From contig NC_135552.1 in assembly GCF_964340395.1 (NCBI RefSeq), forward strand, positions 12,895,194-12,959,193: 64,000 bases of DNA, read 5' to 3'. The first letter of the stretch is position 1. The number at the start of each line of letters is the position of its first letter. Under the pieces are notes generated by a model. It did no database searches, was not told the DNA's origin, and saw only the letters and a list, made by a program, of their open reading frames with translations. This DNA comes from Glandiceps talaboti (taxonomy: Eukaryota; Hemichordata; Enteropneusta; Spengelidae). Positions 1 through 11,000 of the stretch are shown one piece after another. The position numbers were made by a program, and so were the translations under genes.

Positions 1-672
1 TTTCATGTGTTTGAATGTGAGTCGATACAAATGTGAGTCAATAATGTAGTAATATTTTTTCAAGCTTGTTCCTGGTATGCGTTATACAAGCAAAACAACA
101 ACAACATAAAATTCCATTGTAACTGCAAGATTTGCTCTGATTGCTTCAACTCATAGTACTGGGGAATGTCATTGATTCAATGTCTCAAGATTTGTTTAGT
201 GGTCTGAGATTCAACATAAACTGGGATAATGAACTTGCAACAGCTACGCAAATGAATCTGACACTGTAACCTTGCAACCAAGCTAATAAGTACATATTAC
301 AGAATTTTGACTGCGAGATGATACGCAAAATCCCAACATGATTTGACTCCAGGCTATATTCAAGTAATAATATACTAGTATATGTCATACAATGTATCAT
401 CACCACTATCCTTCTATCCTTCACCAAGTGCAAGGTGATTGCCAAGTGGTGAAGAGAGAGCTTGAGATTCAAAACCATGGATAGTCTCTCGACTATTTAT
501 CTATGACATCAGAAATTGGAATATCAAAGAATTAATATTATTAATTTTCAATATAATTTCATAAAACTCACAAATGTTGACAATCAGATCTGTTACAACA
601 TAATATTACATTGCATTAACAAATTGTACAAAGACAATCATAGAATCTAAGCTATTTACAATTACACAGATC
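1..672. other. 3' flank of the minus-strand exon at 673-819; no gene seen
   Basis: This AT-rich stretch follows the stop codon of the minus-strand terminal exon at 673-819, so its right part is presumably 3' UTR. I found no canonical AATAAA signal on the minus strand close to the stop. The open frames here are short and show no family resemblance. Confidence 0.4.
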
Positions 673-819
673 TCAGACATCTTCAAAGATCGAAACAAAG
701 CGCCAGGTGAATCCTTTCCCATAATGCACTTTATCAAGGTTAGAGGTCACGTTCGGCCATGTTGGATTGATGCGTGCCGCTGGTGGAGAACGTGTGTAAG
801 ATTTGGGATCAAAATTCGT
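673..819 (-). CDS. Last coding exon of an unrecognised gene
   Basis: On the minus strand a good acceptor (polypyrimidine-poor but ending TTGACTTACAG) directly precedes an open frame of 48 codons that begins TNFDPKSYTRSP and ends KGFTWRFVSIFEDV before TGA. The composition, with Pro-, Asn- and aromatic-rich segments such as NPTWPNVTSNLDKVHYG, looks like real protein rather than random frame. I do not recognise the family. The gene runs right to left, so its upstream exons should lie above 819. That puts them between this exon and CCDC47 or inside CCDC47, but I could not identify them. A short two-exon gene sharing a promoter region with CCDC47 is possible. The splice phase (0) is inferred from the open frame. 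Confidence 0.5.
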   Translation of the reverse strand, partial: TNFDPKSYTRSPPAARINPTWPNVTSNLDKVHYGKGFTWRFVSIFEDV

Positions 820-1408
820 CTGTAAGTCAATTGTTAAATGATAAATTATTACTTTCTTGAATGAGAACATACACTTTTCGATTAAAGTGACGCACAGACT
901 TATAGTGAAATGTACGCTCCTGTATTCGCAAACGATGCGAACAGAAACATACTGGAGCCGATATCATTCATCGGCTTCCTATCCAGTACCAGTCCCATGC
1001 ATATTGTAATTCAAGTTATTGTGTTATTGTATGACATTTTGCATAAATGTTACTGAATTCCTCCCACTCTGGACGTTATGTTATACTTTTCAATGGGCGT
1101 ATCAGGTCAAGGTACGGTCGTTCAAATGTATCCATGCACCGGATTGTGTTATCACATGCCACTGTGACCCACAGTGTCAGAGAGCTGAATTACTTCAGGC
1201 ATGTGTAACAAGGTCACAAATCTAATAGTACTATAGTAATAGTAATACCGGAGTAATGTTATCGTTACACTTGCAGATGATTCTTGCAATTGTACTTTTA
1301 TCTCAGTCTTATCACCAGACTACATTCAGATGAAAACAAACATGCAGTGATCATTTGTATATCTTTTACCCACTACTTTCAAACTTCGAATCAAAGTAGT
1401 GTTCTTAC
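820..1408. other. Spacer between the minus-strand exon and the MITE; probable CCDC47 5' region
   Basis: No convincing coding exon is visible. The non-coding first exon and promoter of CCDC47 should lie somewhere between here and 2078, because the first coding exon starts right after a splice acceptor. I could not fix the transcription start or the donor. A small imperfect hairpin around 947-986 (gccgat...atcggc) is the only local structure. Confidence 0.3.
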
Positions 1409-1875
1409 TAGCTGCAATAATTGTAGCATTTGATGTGATTTTGAGGGTTTTTTCATTCCGAAGTTTAACCCGAATCAAACGCTACAATTCCTCTAACGCA
1501 AGCGCAAATAGACGAGACCTCATTGAAAACGTGAGCGAGGTGTCAGTGTACCGCCCGTTTCAAAATGCTGCATGCCTTGCTATATTTGCCGATTTTTCAC
1601 GGAATTGGGGTACCTCTGAACACTTCTTGGGTCTTGAAGGCTCCGTAATTAATGTTGGCGTTAGGAAATGACCGATATTTTGCCAGGTAAGGCCTAATTT
1701 AGCAGAAAAATCCGCCCAACTTTGCGATTCAAATCTGAATCGGTTCTGTCTATTTGCGTTTGTGTAAGAGGAATTGTAGCATTTGATTTGGGTTAAACTT
1801 CGGAACGAAAAAAGGCACAAAAACAGACGAAAAAAACCCTCAAAATCACATCAAACGCTACAATTATTGCAGCTA
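1409..1875. mobile_element. Foldback MITE, about 100-bp terminal inverted repeats, 9-bp target duplication
   Basis: The element starts TAGCTGCAATAATTGTAGC and ends with the matching inverse, GCTACAATTATTGCAGCTA. The inverted arms run about 1409-1513 and 1744-1875, the right arm being somewhat longer through an insertion. The nine bases immediately outside are identical on both sides: tgttcttac at 1400-1408 and at 1876-1884. This is a perfect target-site duplication. Long TIRs with a 9-bp duplication are typical of Mutator-like (MULE) non-autonomous elements; that superfamily assignment is an inference. No transposase frame is present in the roughly 230-bp core. The element sits just upstream of the first coding exon of CCDC47 and contains a strong donor-like sequence (ccag/gtaagg, 1681-1690). 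Confidence 0.8.
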
Positions 1876-2078
1876 TGTTCTTACCAAACCACAATACTAC
1901 TACTAGATGTGGGACAATATTGACCCGGTATGTAAATATTATATGTGGAACGACCATTCAGAGCTTTGAAGGTGGTATGCAACGTAAAAGAGTGTGAAAT
2001 TGATCTTAGTGGGCAGGTTTATTTTATTTTTGTATTTTGAGCCCTGATTAATTGTCTTATTTCCTTTCTTTGTTACAG

Positions 2079-2330
2079 AGAATGTTGTCGTCTAAGTGTT
2101 TTTTAGTGTTGTTAGTGTGTGTCTGGAGCGTACACAGTTTAGAAAACCAACATGGAGCTGAAATTGAAGACAATGAATTTGCTGAATTTGAAGATTTAGG
2201 GGACGAAGATGAGGATGATGTTACTATAACAACAGAGGGTGATGATGATGAAGAAGAAGAAGAAGAGGATGATGAGATACTAGATGAAGCAGAGTTTGAA
2301 GAAACTGTTGAAGATGATGTCACTGTTGAA
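2079..2330 (+). CDS. CCDC47: CCDC47 coding exon 1 (start codon 2082)
   Basis: An acceptor (cttTGTTACAG) is followed three bases later by ATG. The exon encodes the signal peptide [19 protein letters not shown] and an acidic stretch rich in Asp and Glu, and ends GTTGAA/gtaag in phase 0. Because the exon begins with a splice acceptor, a non-coding upstream exon must exist. The polar [15 protein letters not shown] stretch matches the acidic luminal domain of CCDC47. Confidence 0.9.
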
Positions 2331-5300
2331 GTAAGACCTCTTCAGTCATGATTTTCTTTAGCCTGTTAAAACTAAAATGGTCATTAATATCTGAAATGAT
2401 TTGTAACCCCTATCAGAATAAAATTATAGGTGTGACATTTAGCAGTGAAGGCCACAGCTTTTCGAATCATATGAATTTGCGAGATTTCATACCCTGTTGG
2501 GAAACTATGATAACAGGGGAAGTCTGGTAAAACTGACACCATTCCTCGCACATTATGCAGTGATTTTGTGTTTGAACCCCAGTGAAGTTAGTGGGGATCT
2601 TTGGTAGATTTTACCTCTTTATCACCCTAACAAAAACACTGGTGAGGAATCCTGGTGAAACGATTGGATAGCTCAGCTATATTTTACCTACATGTACATG
2701 TACACCACCTCTAACAAAGCCACTGTCAAAGCATATTTTTCACAAGTCTACATTTCCTGACACATGTAGAACAGTGGACGTATATCGCATTATTTATTCC
2801 ATTGGCGAGAATTCTAATTGTTTGTCATTGTCTGGTACGTCAGGATGAAGAAGACGAATTTGATCATTTTGAAGATGAGGAAGAATTTGAAGGTTTTGAT
2901 TTCAAAGATATAAAGACTAGCAAAGGCAAATCAGAAGTACCGGACCTAAAAATTGCCAAGGTACGTCTGGTTGCACAGTCATCTCAGCTCTATCTGTACC
3001 ACAGGTTAAACTTTGTCATGGAAATGATACAGATTTTATGCAAAATGTAGCAATTACAGATATAGTAAAATAACATATTTTTATAAAAAGTATGCCCTCT
3101 AGTGGTGCTTTGAAGGAGGGTCAAGTTTTAATGGTGGTTGCACCAGAGGAATCTGTAAATCATTTTGGCCATTTGTATTATTTTGATAAACAGTTTCACG
3201 CCAACACAAAATTACACACTTTCAGTATATTTGAGGTGACATTTGACAGATTTTCCATAATTCAAAGAAGTCAAAAGAAATATATTTTAAAAGTTGTGTT
3301 TTTTCTGTAATTCTGCATATTAACACTGAATCCATGAGGTATGGCCCTCACTGGACTTCTTGGGAGACAAGTGTTTATATGCTTAAAGAACTATCCAGTA
3401 TAAATAAAGATTGTTATTATTATTATTAGATACAACACTGGTAGTTGAGCCTTCGGTTTGACTAAGCTAGACGAAAACTAAAACTATTGTTGCAACATGT
3501 TGATACAAGAGTGATAAGCTATTGAATGGATGTTGGTTTAATTATAGTCTCAGTATAAGGAGGCATCACAGAGTTTTATTGACAGAGTTCCATGAACTTG
3601 CAGCGTACTCTTTTGGGACTTCCATTGTTTATACTATGTTGATCACAGGGTGATTAGAATTGCACAACAGATGAATCGATAATACCAACTTGTGTAATCT
3701 ACCACATTGAAGAAGCTGAACAATAGATTTAGTTTGCACCTATCTTAGTAAACCGAAGGCTGAATTACTAGAGTAATATTCCCTTATACATATTACAGTT
3801 GTATTTTAGTACAGTGTCACTCTTCACTTTTTTTCATAAAGTTATAGTTTAACAATATTTGTGTTGATTCTGATGTTCCATTCAAATCCCTTTGTGTGAT
3901 AATTTGATTTGCAGGTTCCAGTTCACTTCAGTACTAATTGGGATAGTTACTACTTAGAACTCCTTATGATTGGTGGTCTAGTGGCCTACTGTTTAAATTT
4001 CTTGGCTGGCAAGTCAAAAAACCATAAACTAGCAACTGCCTGGTAAGTGAATAAATTGTTCACTCGTAAACTTTTCTGGCTGGCAAATTTTTGGTAAATC
4101 ATAAACTAGCAATTGCTTTGTAAGTGAATAGGTAAATTTACTAATTAAATTTCCCGGTTGGCAAGTTTTGAGAAAAAAACACACCATAAATTAGTGACTG
4201 CCTGGTAAGCTTGATTTTATAAATTGACATGATGAACCTTATATTTTTTATTAATTTAAACTGAGAATAGAATTGAGTTTTCTTGAACAAAATAACAGCA
4301 GAAGTTTTAGACTGGTGCAGACTCTAAAGTTGGCAAAGTGTTGAATGTAGACAGGTTAACAATTACTAATTTTCATTTTGTTGACAGGTTACAAGCAAAC
4401 AAAGAATTATTAGACAACAATTTCTCCATTGTTGGAGACGATGGCCAAGCTAAGGAAGCACAGTCTGGTATTCTTATGAAAGAAAGTGAAAATTTATATG
4501 CTCTGTGGTGTTCAGGGAGACAGTGCTGTGAAGGCATGCTTGTAGAATTGAAGGTAGGACAGTGTGAGAAGTGTGTGTTGGAAGTGTGTAAGTGTGTGTG
4601 TGTGTGTGTGTGTGCGTGTACATGTGTGTACAAGTGTGTGTGTATGTATGTATGCCTGTCACAGTCTCAGACTCTGTGTGTGTACATTTATGTCACTGTG
4701 TGCCACTGTATGTGGTATGTGTGACAGTGTGTATCCCCAAGTGTGTGTATGTGTGTAAGTAAGCAAGAGAATGTAGTGTCTAGTAAGTGTCCATTTCTTT
4801 AGAAAAAAATTGCAAAATATTAACCATTGCACCTGTCATACCTACTTATCAAATTCACTGAATATTCTCCTTGCATCTACTTTTTTAAGTAATATATTAG
4901 TGCAATCATTGGCCAGTTAGTATTCATTATGTACTACAATCCTTAAGTTGTATGTGTCATATATTTCATGATAATCACTTGAGAATATTCATAGCCCTCC
5001 GATGATGTACCAAATACCATCTGAACGTCCGATAAAGCACCATCAATGAATTTAACCTCTTTCCCAAATGTTTTTCCTATATGATCGTAATCGTAATCTT
5101 CATATTCAAATTCTTTCTTTCTTACAGTTTTTAAAGAGGCAAGACTTAGTCAGCATCATCAGTTCATATATGAGACCAACTTCTGATCAAGTCGTAAGTC
5201 AAGATATTTTGTTCTAAAATAATAATAATAATAATTAGATAATATCCCCCAATATTTTCCTTGTTCAGACAAGGATACGAGTCAATAGACGAGTCTCTCG

Positions 5301-7477
5301 ATGAGTAGTGAGTGAATGAAGATTGGGAAATACAACCAATTTCAAACCATGCAGAAAACGTTAAGAAACTGGACTCTCTTCACTTTTAGATAGCAAGATT
5401 GAATGAGTACAGTTTCTTGCTACATTTTGTCTAAGTGAAATGAACTACACATGCCACAATACAGACATCAAATGAACACCACAAAGGACATTTTACGCGC
5501 CCTTCATAAGGTGTTTGGTACCAAGAAAAGTATTGGCACCCAAATGTCTGCATGGAGTTGCAATACATTTAAATGGTTTATTTCATTTAGACGAAATGTA
5601 GCAAAAAATATGATCTTACTATTGAAGTGTGGCATACATGTATGCTATTTCTTGTTGGGTTTCTGCGTGGTTGTATCAAACTAAAGCTGCATAGTTTTTT
5701 GAAATTCACTGTAGTTAGGTATACCTTGAGTATAATTTGAGAAAGAATATTGGTGATTTGAAAAATTTTGACTCAATAACACTAGTCCTGGTTACATGGG
5801 TGACTTGATTCACAGTAAACCAGCAATTCATTGACTTCACTCAAACAACAAGTCTACTTTATGTGGCCCTTTGTAATACAAAGTCATGTATGCATGCATT
5901 CTTGGAAGCAGCCATGCTCTTATGGAACAATATACCACTTGAAATACGTTCATCACCCACTGTTGATAAATTCAATGACATCAAGACACATCTGTTTGCA
6001 AGAGTTGTCTAACTTTTTACATTGATCTACTATTGTTCCTGTTCAGCACCATATATTGTATTGAATTTTGGCGCTAGACAAATTCTGTGATTGATTGATG
6101 GATTGAATGATATTTTGAATCAGTCTCCATCAGGAACTGCAAAATAATATAATTAAAACTTCAAACAGTCTCCTCATCCATTTCAATATTAAGAGTACAT
6201 GTATACTGTGGAAATCCCAAATTCATATAATAATAATAATAATAATGTTGGTTGGGACACAATGGTGGTTCAAATCTTGCCCAAGGACTTCATCCATTCA
6301 GAAAAAATTGGCAAGGGCGAGGCCCGAAGCCAGCCACTCTAACCATTTGACCATCATGGCATCAATAACTGGGGTGAAAAAATAAGGAACAAACATAAAC
6401 AAAATGTATTTTATAATATGTTTTGCCAAATTATGACAACACCACATGGATTGAAACTAAAGTTGTGGTGAGAATTTGGACAAAAAAACTGAAAGGAAAC
6501 TCCTGTGAAAATGTCTCTATTAAACACATCACTGTCAATTATTCAATTATCTTCAACTACCTCATTGAAAGGTGATAGAAGTGCCTTGTGTTCTGTACAC
6601 ATATTTACATATTTGCATATTTACATACTTATATATTTACATACTTATATATTTACATATTTGCATATTTACATTCTTACATATTTGCATATTTTGTATA
6701 TTTTTGTGATAGAGAATAGTTGTCAACATGAATTTGGATGACATGGACTCTTTTATATTTGCTGTGGCAAACAAGAAAACTGCTCTCAAATTACAGAAAG
6801 AAATGCAAGACTTGGTAAGTTTGTAGTCTAGATCATTTGTACTGGTGGATTTCAACTCACTTCCCCTCCACAGCCATGTAGACTTATGTATGTAATCTAA
6901 TTTATGAAAACTGTTAGTGTAAGTGTTAGTATAATTTTACTCAAAATATGCCAGTATGAAGGATTTTGACTAATTGAACCCATAGTTTGAATGTTATCTA
7001 TCAGTCAACAGTTTCTTTATCATTATTCTCTGTACCTGAAATAAAAAGAACATGGACTGACTCTCTGTCTACTGCATCTGTGAATAGAGGAGGTACAGCA
7101 TTTTATCAGGAAGTAAATACATATGATTGTATGAACCAGTTTTAACATAATTATGTACAATGGTATAATTAATGTGATCTCACCATGCTGTCATACCCTA
7201 CATTGAAGTGCATTGCCTTGTACCTTTCTATTTTTGGAATATAATTTGTTTGTTTATCTATGATTTCTGTTTTATTATTTTCAGAGTTTATACTGTCCTG
7301 ATAAACGTGGTGGAGAAAAATACAATTTACCATCCTCCTTGGCAGTTGTTAGTGAAATGGGTGAGGTAGTCAATGCTATGTTAGACAGTAAGGTATGTTG
7401 AACATTAAGTTTGCATTATGACATGAACACACCCACACCCACATGCAGAGAGAGACAGAGAGACAGAGAGACAGACA

Positions 7478-7527
<50 letters not shown>

Positions 7528-8024
7528 TACATACATACATACATACATACATACATACATTGTACATATATACATACAAAAACAGTACTCGCATAAACAC
7601 CATACTAGCATACATGATAGGTTAAGAGCATGCATAGTCACAATACATTACACTTTATGGGAGTATAAAACTCCCAGTCAAACAACACACTTGTAAATAC
7701 ATATGCAGCAGTATAATTATGTACACAAACATATGCACGTACTCTAAAACACGTGCACACATACACACCTGTCCTAAGCCCTTCAAATATTTACTCACAA
7801 GATGAATTATTGATGTGTTACCAGCCTACAAGGATGGAACCAGTTCCTTCACAACTGCACAGCATATGAACATGTGTCATTCCATTCCATACAGATATCC
7901 ATTTTCTGCAATGTGTGTGTGGGTGTCATTGCCACTGTGTGTATTGTGTTTGTGTCACCCTATGTACGTATGTGTCACTGAATGTTTGCGTATGTCTTTG
8001 TATCACTCAAGTGTGTATTGTGTT

Positions 8025-8065
<41 letters not shown>

Positions 8066-11000
8066 CAGAGTGTTTTTGTGTATGTGTGTGTATCACTCTG
8101 TGTGTACTGTGTCACTCACTGTCAATGTATGTATTGTGTTTGTGTGTGTGTGTCTGAGTGCATGTTTTGACTTTGCGTTACGTGACTTGCCTGACTTAAT
8201 AAACTACTGAAACAATTTGGTATGTCTTGTTGACTGATCACTTATCGCAAGCGTCTTTATTAGTCATTAACAATGTTTTAATCTCTGAATATTCTCCTTG
8301 ATTATATAAACATACATGATTACATACATACATAAACTCACAAATATATTTTCTGTTTGTAAAATCAGTGAACAAATGAACAATATAAAGTCTGGCAAAA
8401 CCACAAAATCTGTCAAAAGTTTCTGTTTAAAGAAATTCAACTCAAAGTTAAACACATCAGTGAAAAGTTTCAAAAGTACAATGTGAAAGTGATGACTTTT
8501 ATTTTTAAATTTATAACTTTTTCAAAGAATGATTTACATTGATATGTTAATACTAGAATGTATATGAGCACTTTGCTTACAACTTCATTTCCCCCTCTCG
8601 TTTAAAAAGTATTAAAAAAAACACTTTCATAATTTCAAATATTTGCAACTCTGTTAACTCTGTTCTCTGATCTCAATGCAACTTTTAATTTCTCCCAGAA
8701 AAGTCTCTGACCAACTTCATTTTCAGTCCATTTGATATATTTCTGGGTTAGTAATATCTTTCGTAAAACTCTTGGCATGTCTTTATCTGGAATTTCATGT
8801 AACAACACAAGGAGGAGAAGATTTCTCTTCTGTCGAAATAAATGATCTTGAGCCATTCTCATCTCAAAATAACACCACTCACTTTGTGCAAAGCCAGGTG
8901 ACACTATCAACATAGTTTTGTGACTAGTCTCTATACTTTCAAGAATGTTGTCAAAAATATCAATACCTGGCATAAAATCACGTTCATGTAAACAGAGTTT
9001 GAAATTGGGTGGATCAATATTTTCCAAATGAGGAACTAACTGCTGCATGATCCAATCTCTGTTATTTTCATTGTAACAAACAAATGCATCATATCTGATA
9101 TTCAATGGCTGCTCCTCATCATTAACTTGAAGTTGATAACCACCACGATTTAGTTTGATGAGGAAACAACCATAGCGTATATACCAACGAAAATAAACAC
9201 AAAGTCCAATACAAATTGCTGAAAAGGCAAAAATACAAGTAATGGGTACTGCAATCATAAATGCTAGATTACATTTCCATCCAAAGGTCAAAGTTATCAC
9301 AGACTTTCCGTTCATATTGTACGGCTCTACACATTTGATAATGGATGGTTTCACATAGACTTTTCTGTCAGTTTTCATCCATTCTACAAAATCCTTCATT
9401 TTGCATTCTGAGCAGTCTAAACGATTATTCTCAAATCTAAAAGTTGTCAAATTATGTAGATTTTTCAGTGCATGTACATTAATTTGACTGATTTGTGTGT
9501 TCACAAGGGTCAATATTTCTAAATGAGATAATGTTGGCAGCAAATCCACCATGAATTTACTTGTTAGGTCTTGTGCACCAATTAAAGACAGTTCTTTCAG
9601 ATTTGGAAATAATTCTATAAACCTAAAAGTATCCACTGGGTTTGTAAAATGCACATTCTTGAGTGCTAATGATTCCAAGGAAGGGAGTGAAGTGCTGTTA
9701 ATGAGTGTATCAAAATTGTTCTCAACTGTTAGAGTTTGCAAACTTGACATATTGTGGAAAAGGCCTATGAAGTATTCACATTTTTCTATGCAATTTATAT
9801 ATAAATGTTTCAGTGACGGAATGTGAAAATTTGCTCGACTGTGAGAGAACGTTGTTGTCAATGTTTTGAGATTTGGAAGGTTTTTCAAGTCAATTTTCTG
9901 AAGACGACGCAGAGATTTGTCTTCATTGTGTTCAACATTCAGTGATTCTAGAGAAATTAGTGGAGAAAATTTCTCATAAGTTAGCTGCGCTAGAGCATTA
10001 TAGGACAGATCTAATATTTTCAATTTTATCAATACTGAGAAGGCCTCGGGGTGAATGTAGGTAATACTGTTGTGAGACATATGTAACTCTATGAGAGAAG
10101 TCATTTGGGCCAAAGAATTGGAAAGAATCTCACCTTTTAACCCATTGTTATCCAGATACAGGAATTGTAAAGTTTTGAGATTCTGTAAATTTTCCAACAA
10201 TTCTTGCATTGTGTAAGATCCTTGAAAGGTATTCTCCTGTATCTGTAATGTTGTCAGCGATGTCAAATCATTAAAAACGCCATATGGAATGTTATAGAAG
10301 TCATTCTTTTGTAATCTCAAAGTTTTCAAATTGGGTAATCCTTTGAACATTCTTCTTGTAAAATTAACTTGTGGATTTCCTGTTAATTCCAAAGTTATCA
10401 AATATGGCAGCCATTGGAAAACTCCAGCAGACAAGTTGGTTCCTCCCACATATGTATGATTTATAAATAGCGCTTCTAATTTTGTTGTTCTCAAACCTTT
10501 GAAAGTGCTACTTGTGATCCTTAATGCTGTTCTTCCATTCCCCAAATGCAGAGATTTGATGTCAGAATGTTCGAGATCGTAGAGTAACTTCTCCAGACAT
10601 TCACCATTGATTGGATTATCAGTCAAGTCCAACTTTGTAGCTCTAACTGCATTAAATGTACCATTAACGGAACAGTTCAAATTATTGTCTGATAAACTCA
10701 GCTGCTTCAGTTGGACATCCCCAAATGTTATACTCTGTATATTGGAATCATTGATGTTACTGTTATTAAGAGAAACTACCTCTAGTTTTGGAAAGTCTCC
10801 CAAATCAACGTCTCCACAGTCACTGTTAAAACCAACACCTGAAAATTTAATAATTTCTAGATTTGTCAAAGGTTTCAATGACTGACATGGAAAACAGACA
10901 AAGTCGTTAAAACGCAAATCCAATTTTCGTAGTTTCTTCAGGTCTTTAAATGCATCATCTGCCACTTCAGTTATTGAATTTCCATCCAGATATAACTCTT

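Noticed and set aside
1399-1820. Open frames on both strands in the MITE
   Set aside because: They fall in inverted-repeat sequence without any protein resemblance.
1885-2040. Possible upstream exon for the 673-819 gene, ending TTTG/gtaaga on the minus strand
   Set aside because: The splice phase does not fit: joining it creates an immediate stop.
2057-2323. Ser-rich minus-strand frame
   Set aside because: It is the antisense shadow of the acidic first coding exon of CCDC47.
4338-4758. Open frames on both strands over the GT-rich tract
   Set aside because: They run through simple repeat; the only real coding part is CCDC47 exon 4 at 4388-4553.
6505-6741. Tyr/Ile/Thr-rich frame overlapping CCDC47 exon 6
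   Set aside because: It reads through the repetitive atttacatacttatat tract; the real exon is 6713-6814 in another frame.
7376-8170. Cys/Val- and His/Thr-rich open frames
   Set aside because: They are translations of (AC)n, (ATAC)n and (GT)n repeats.
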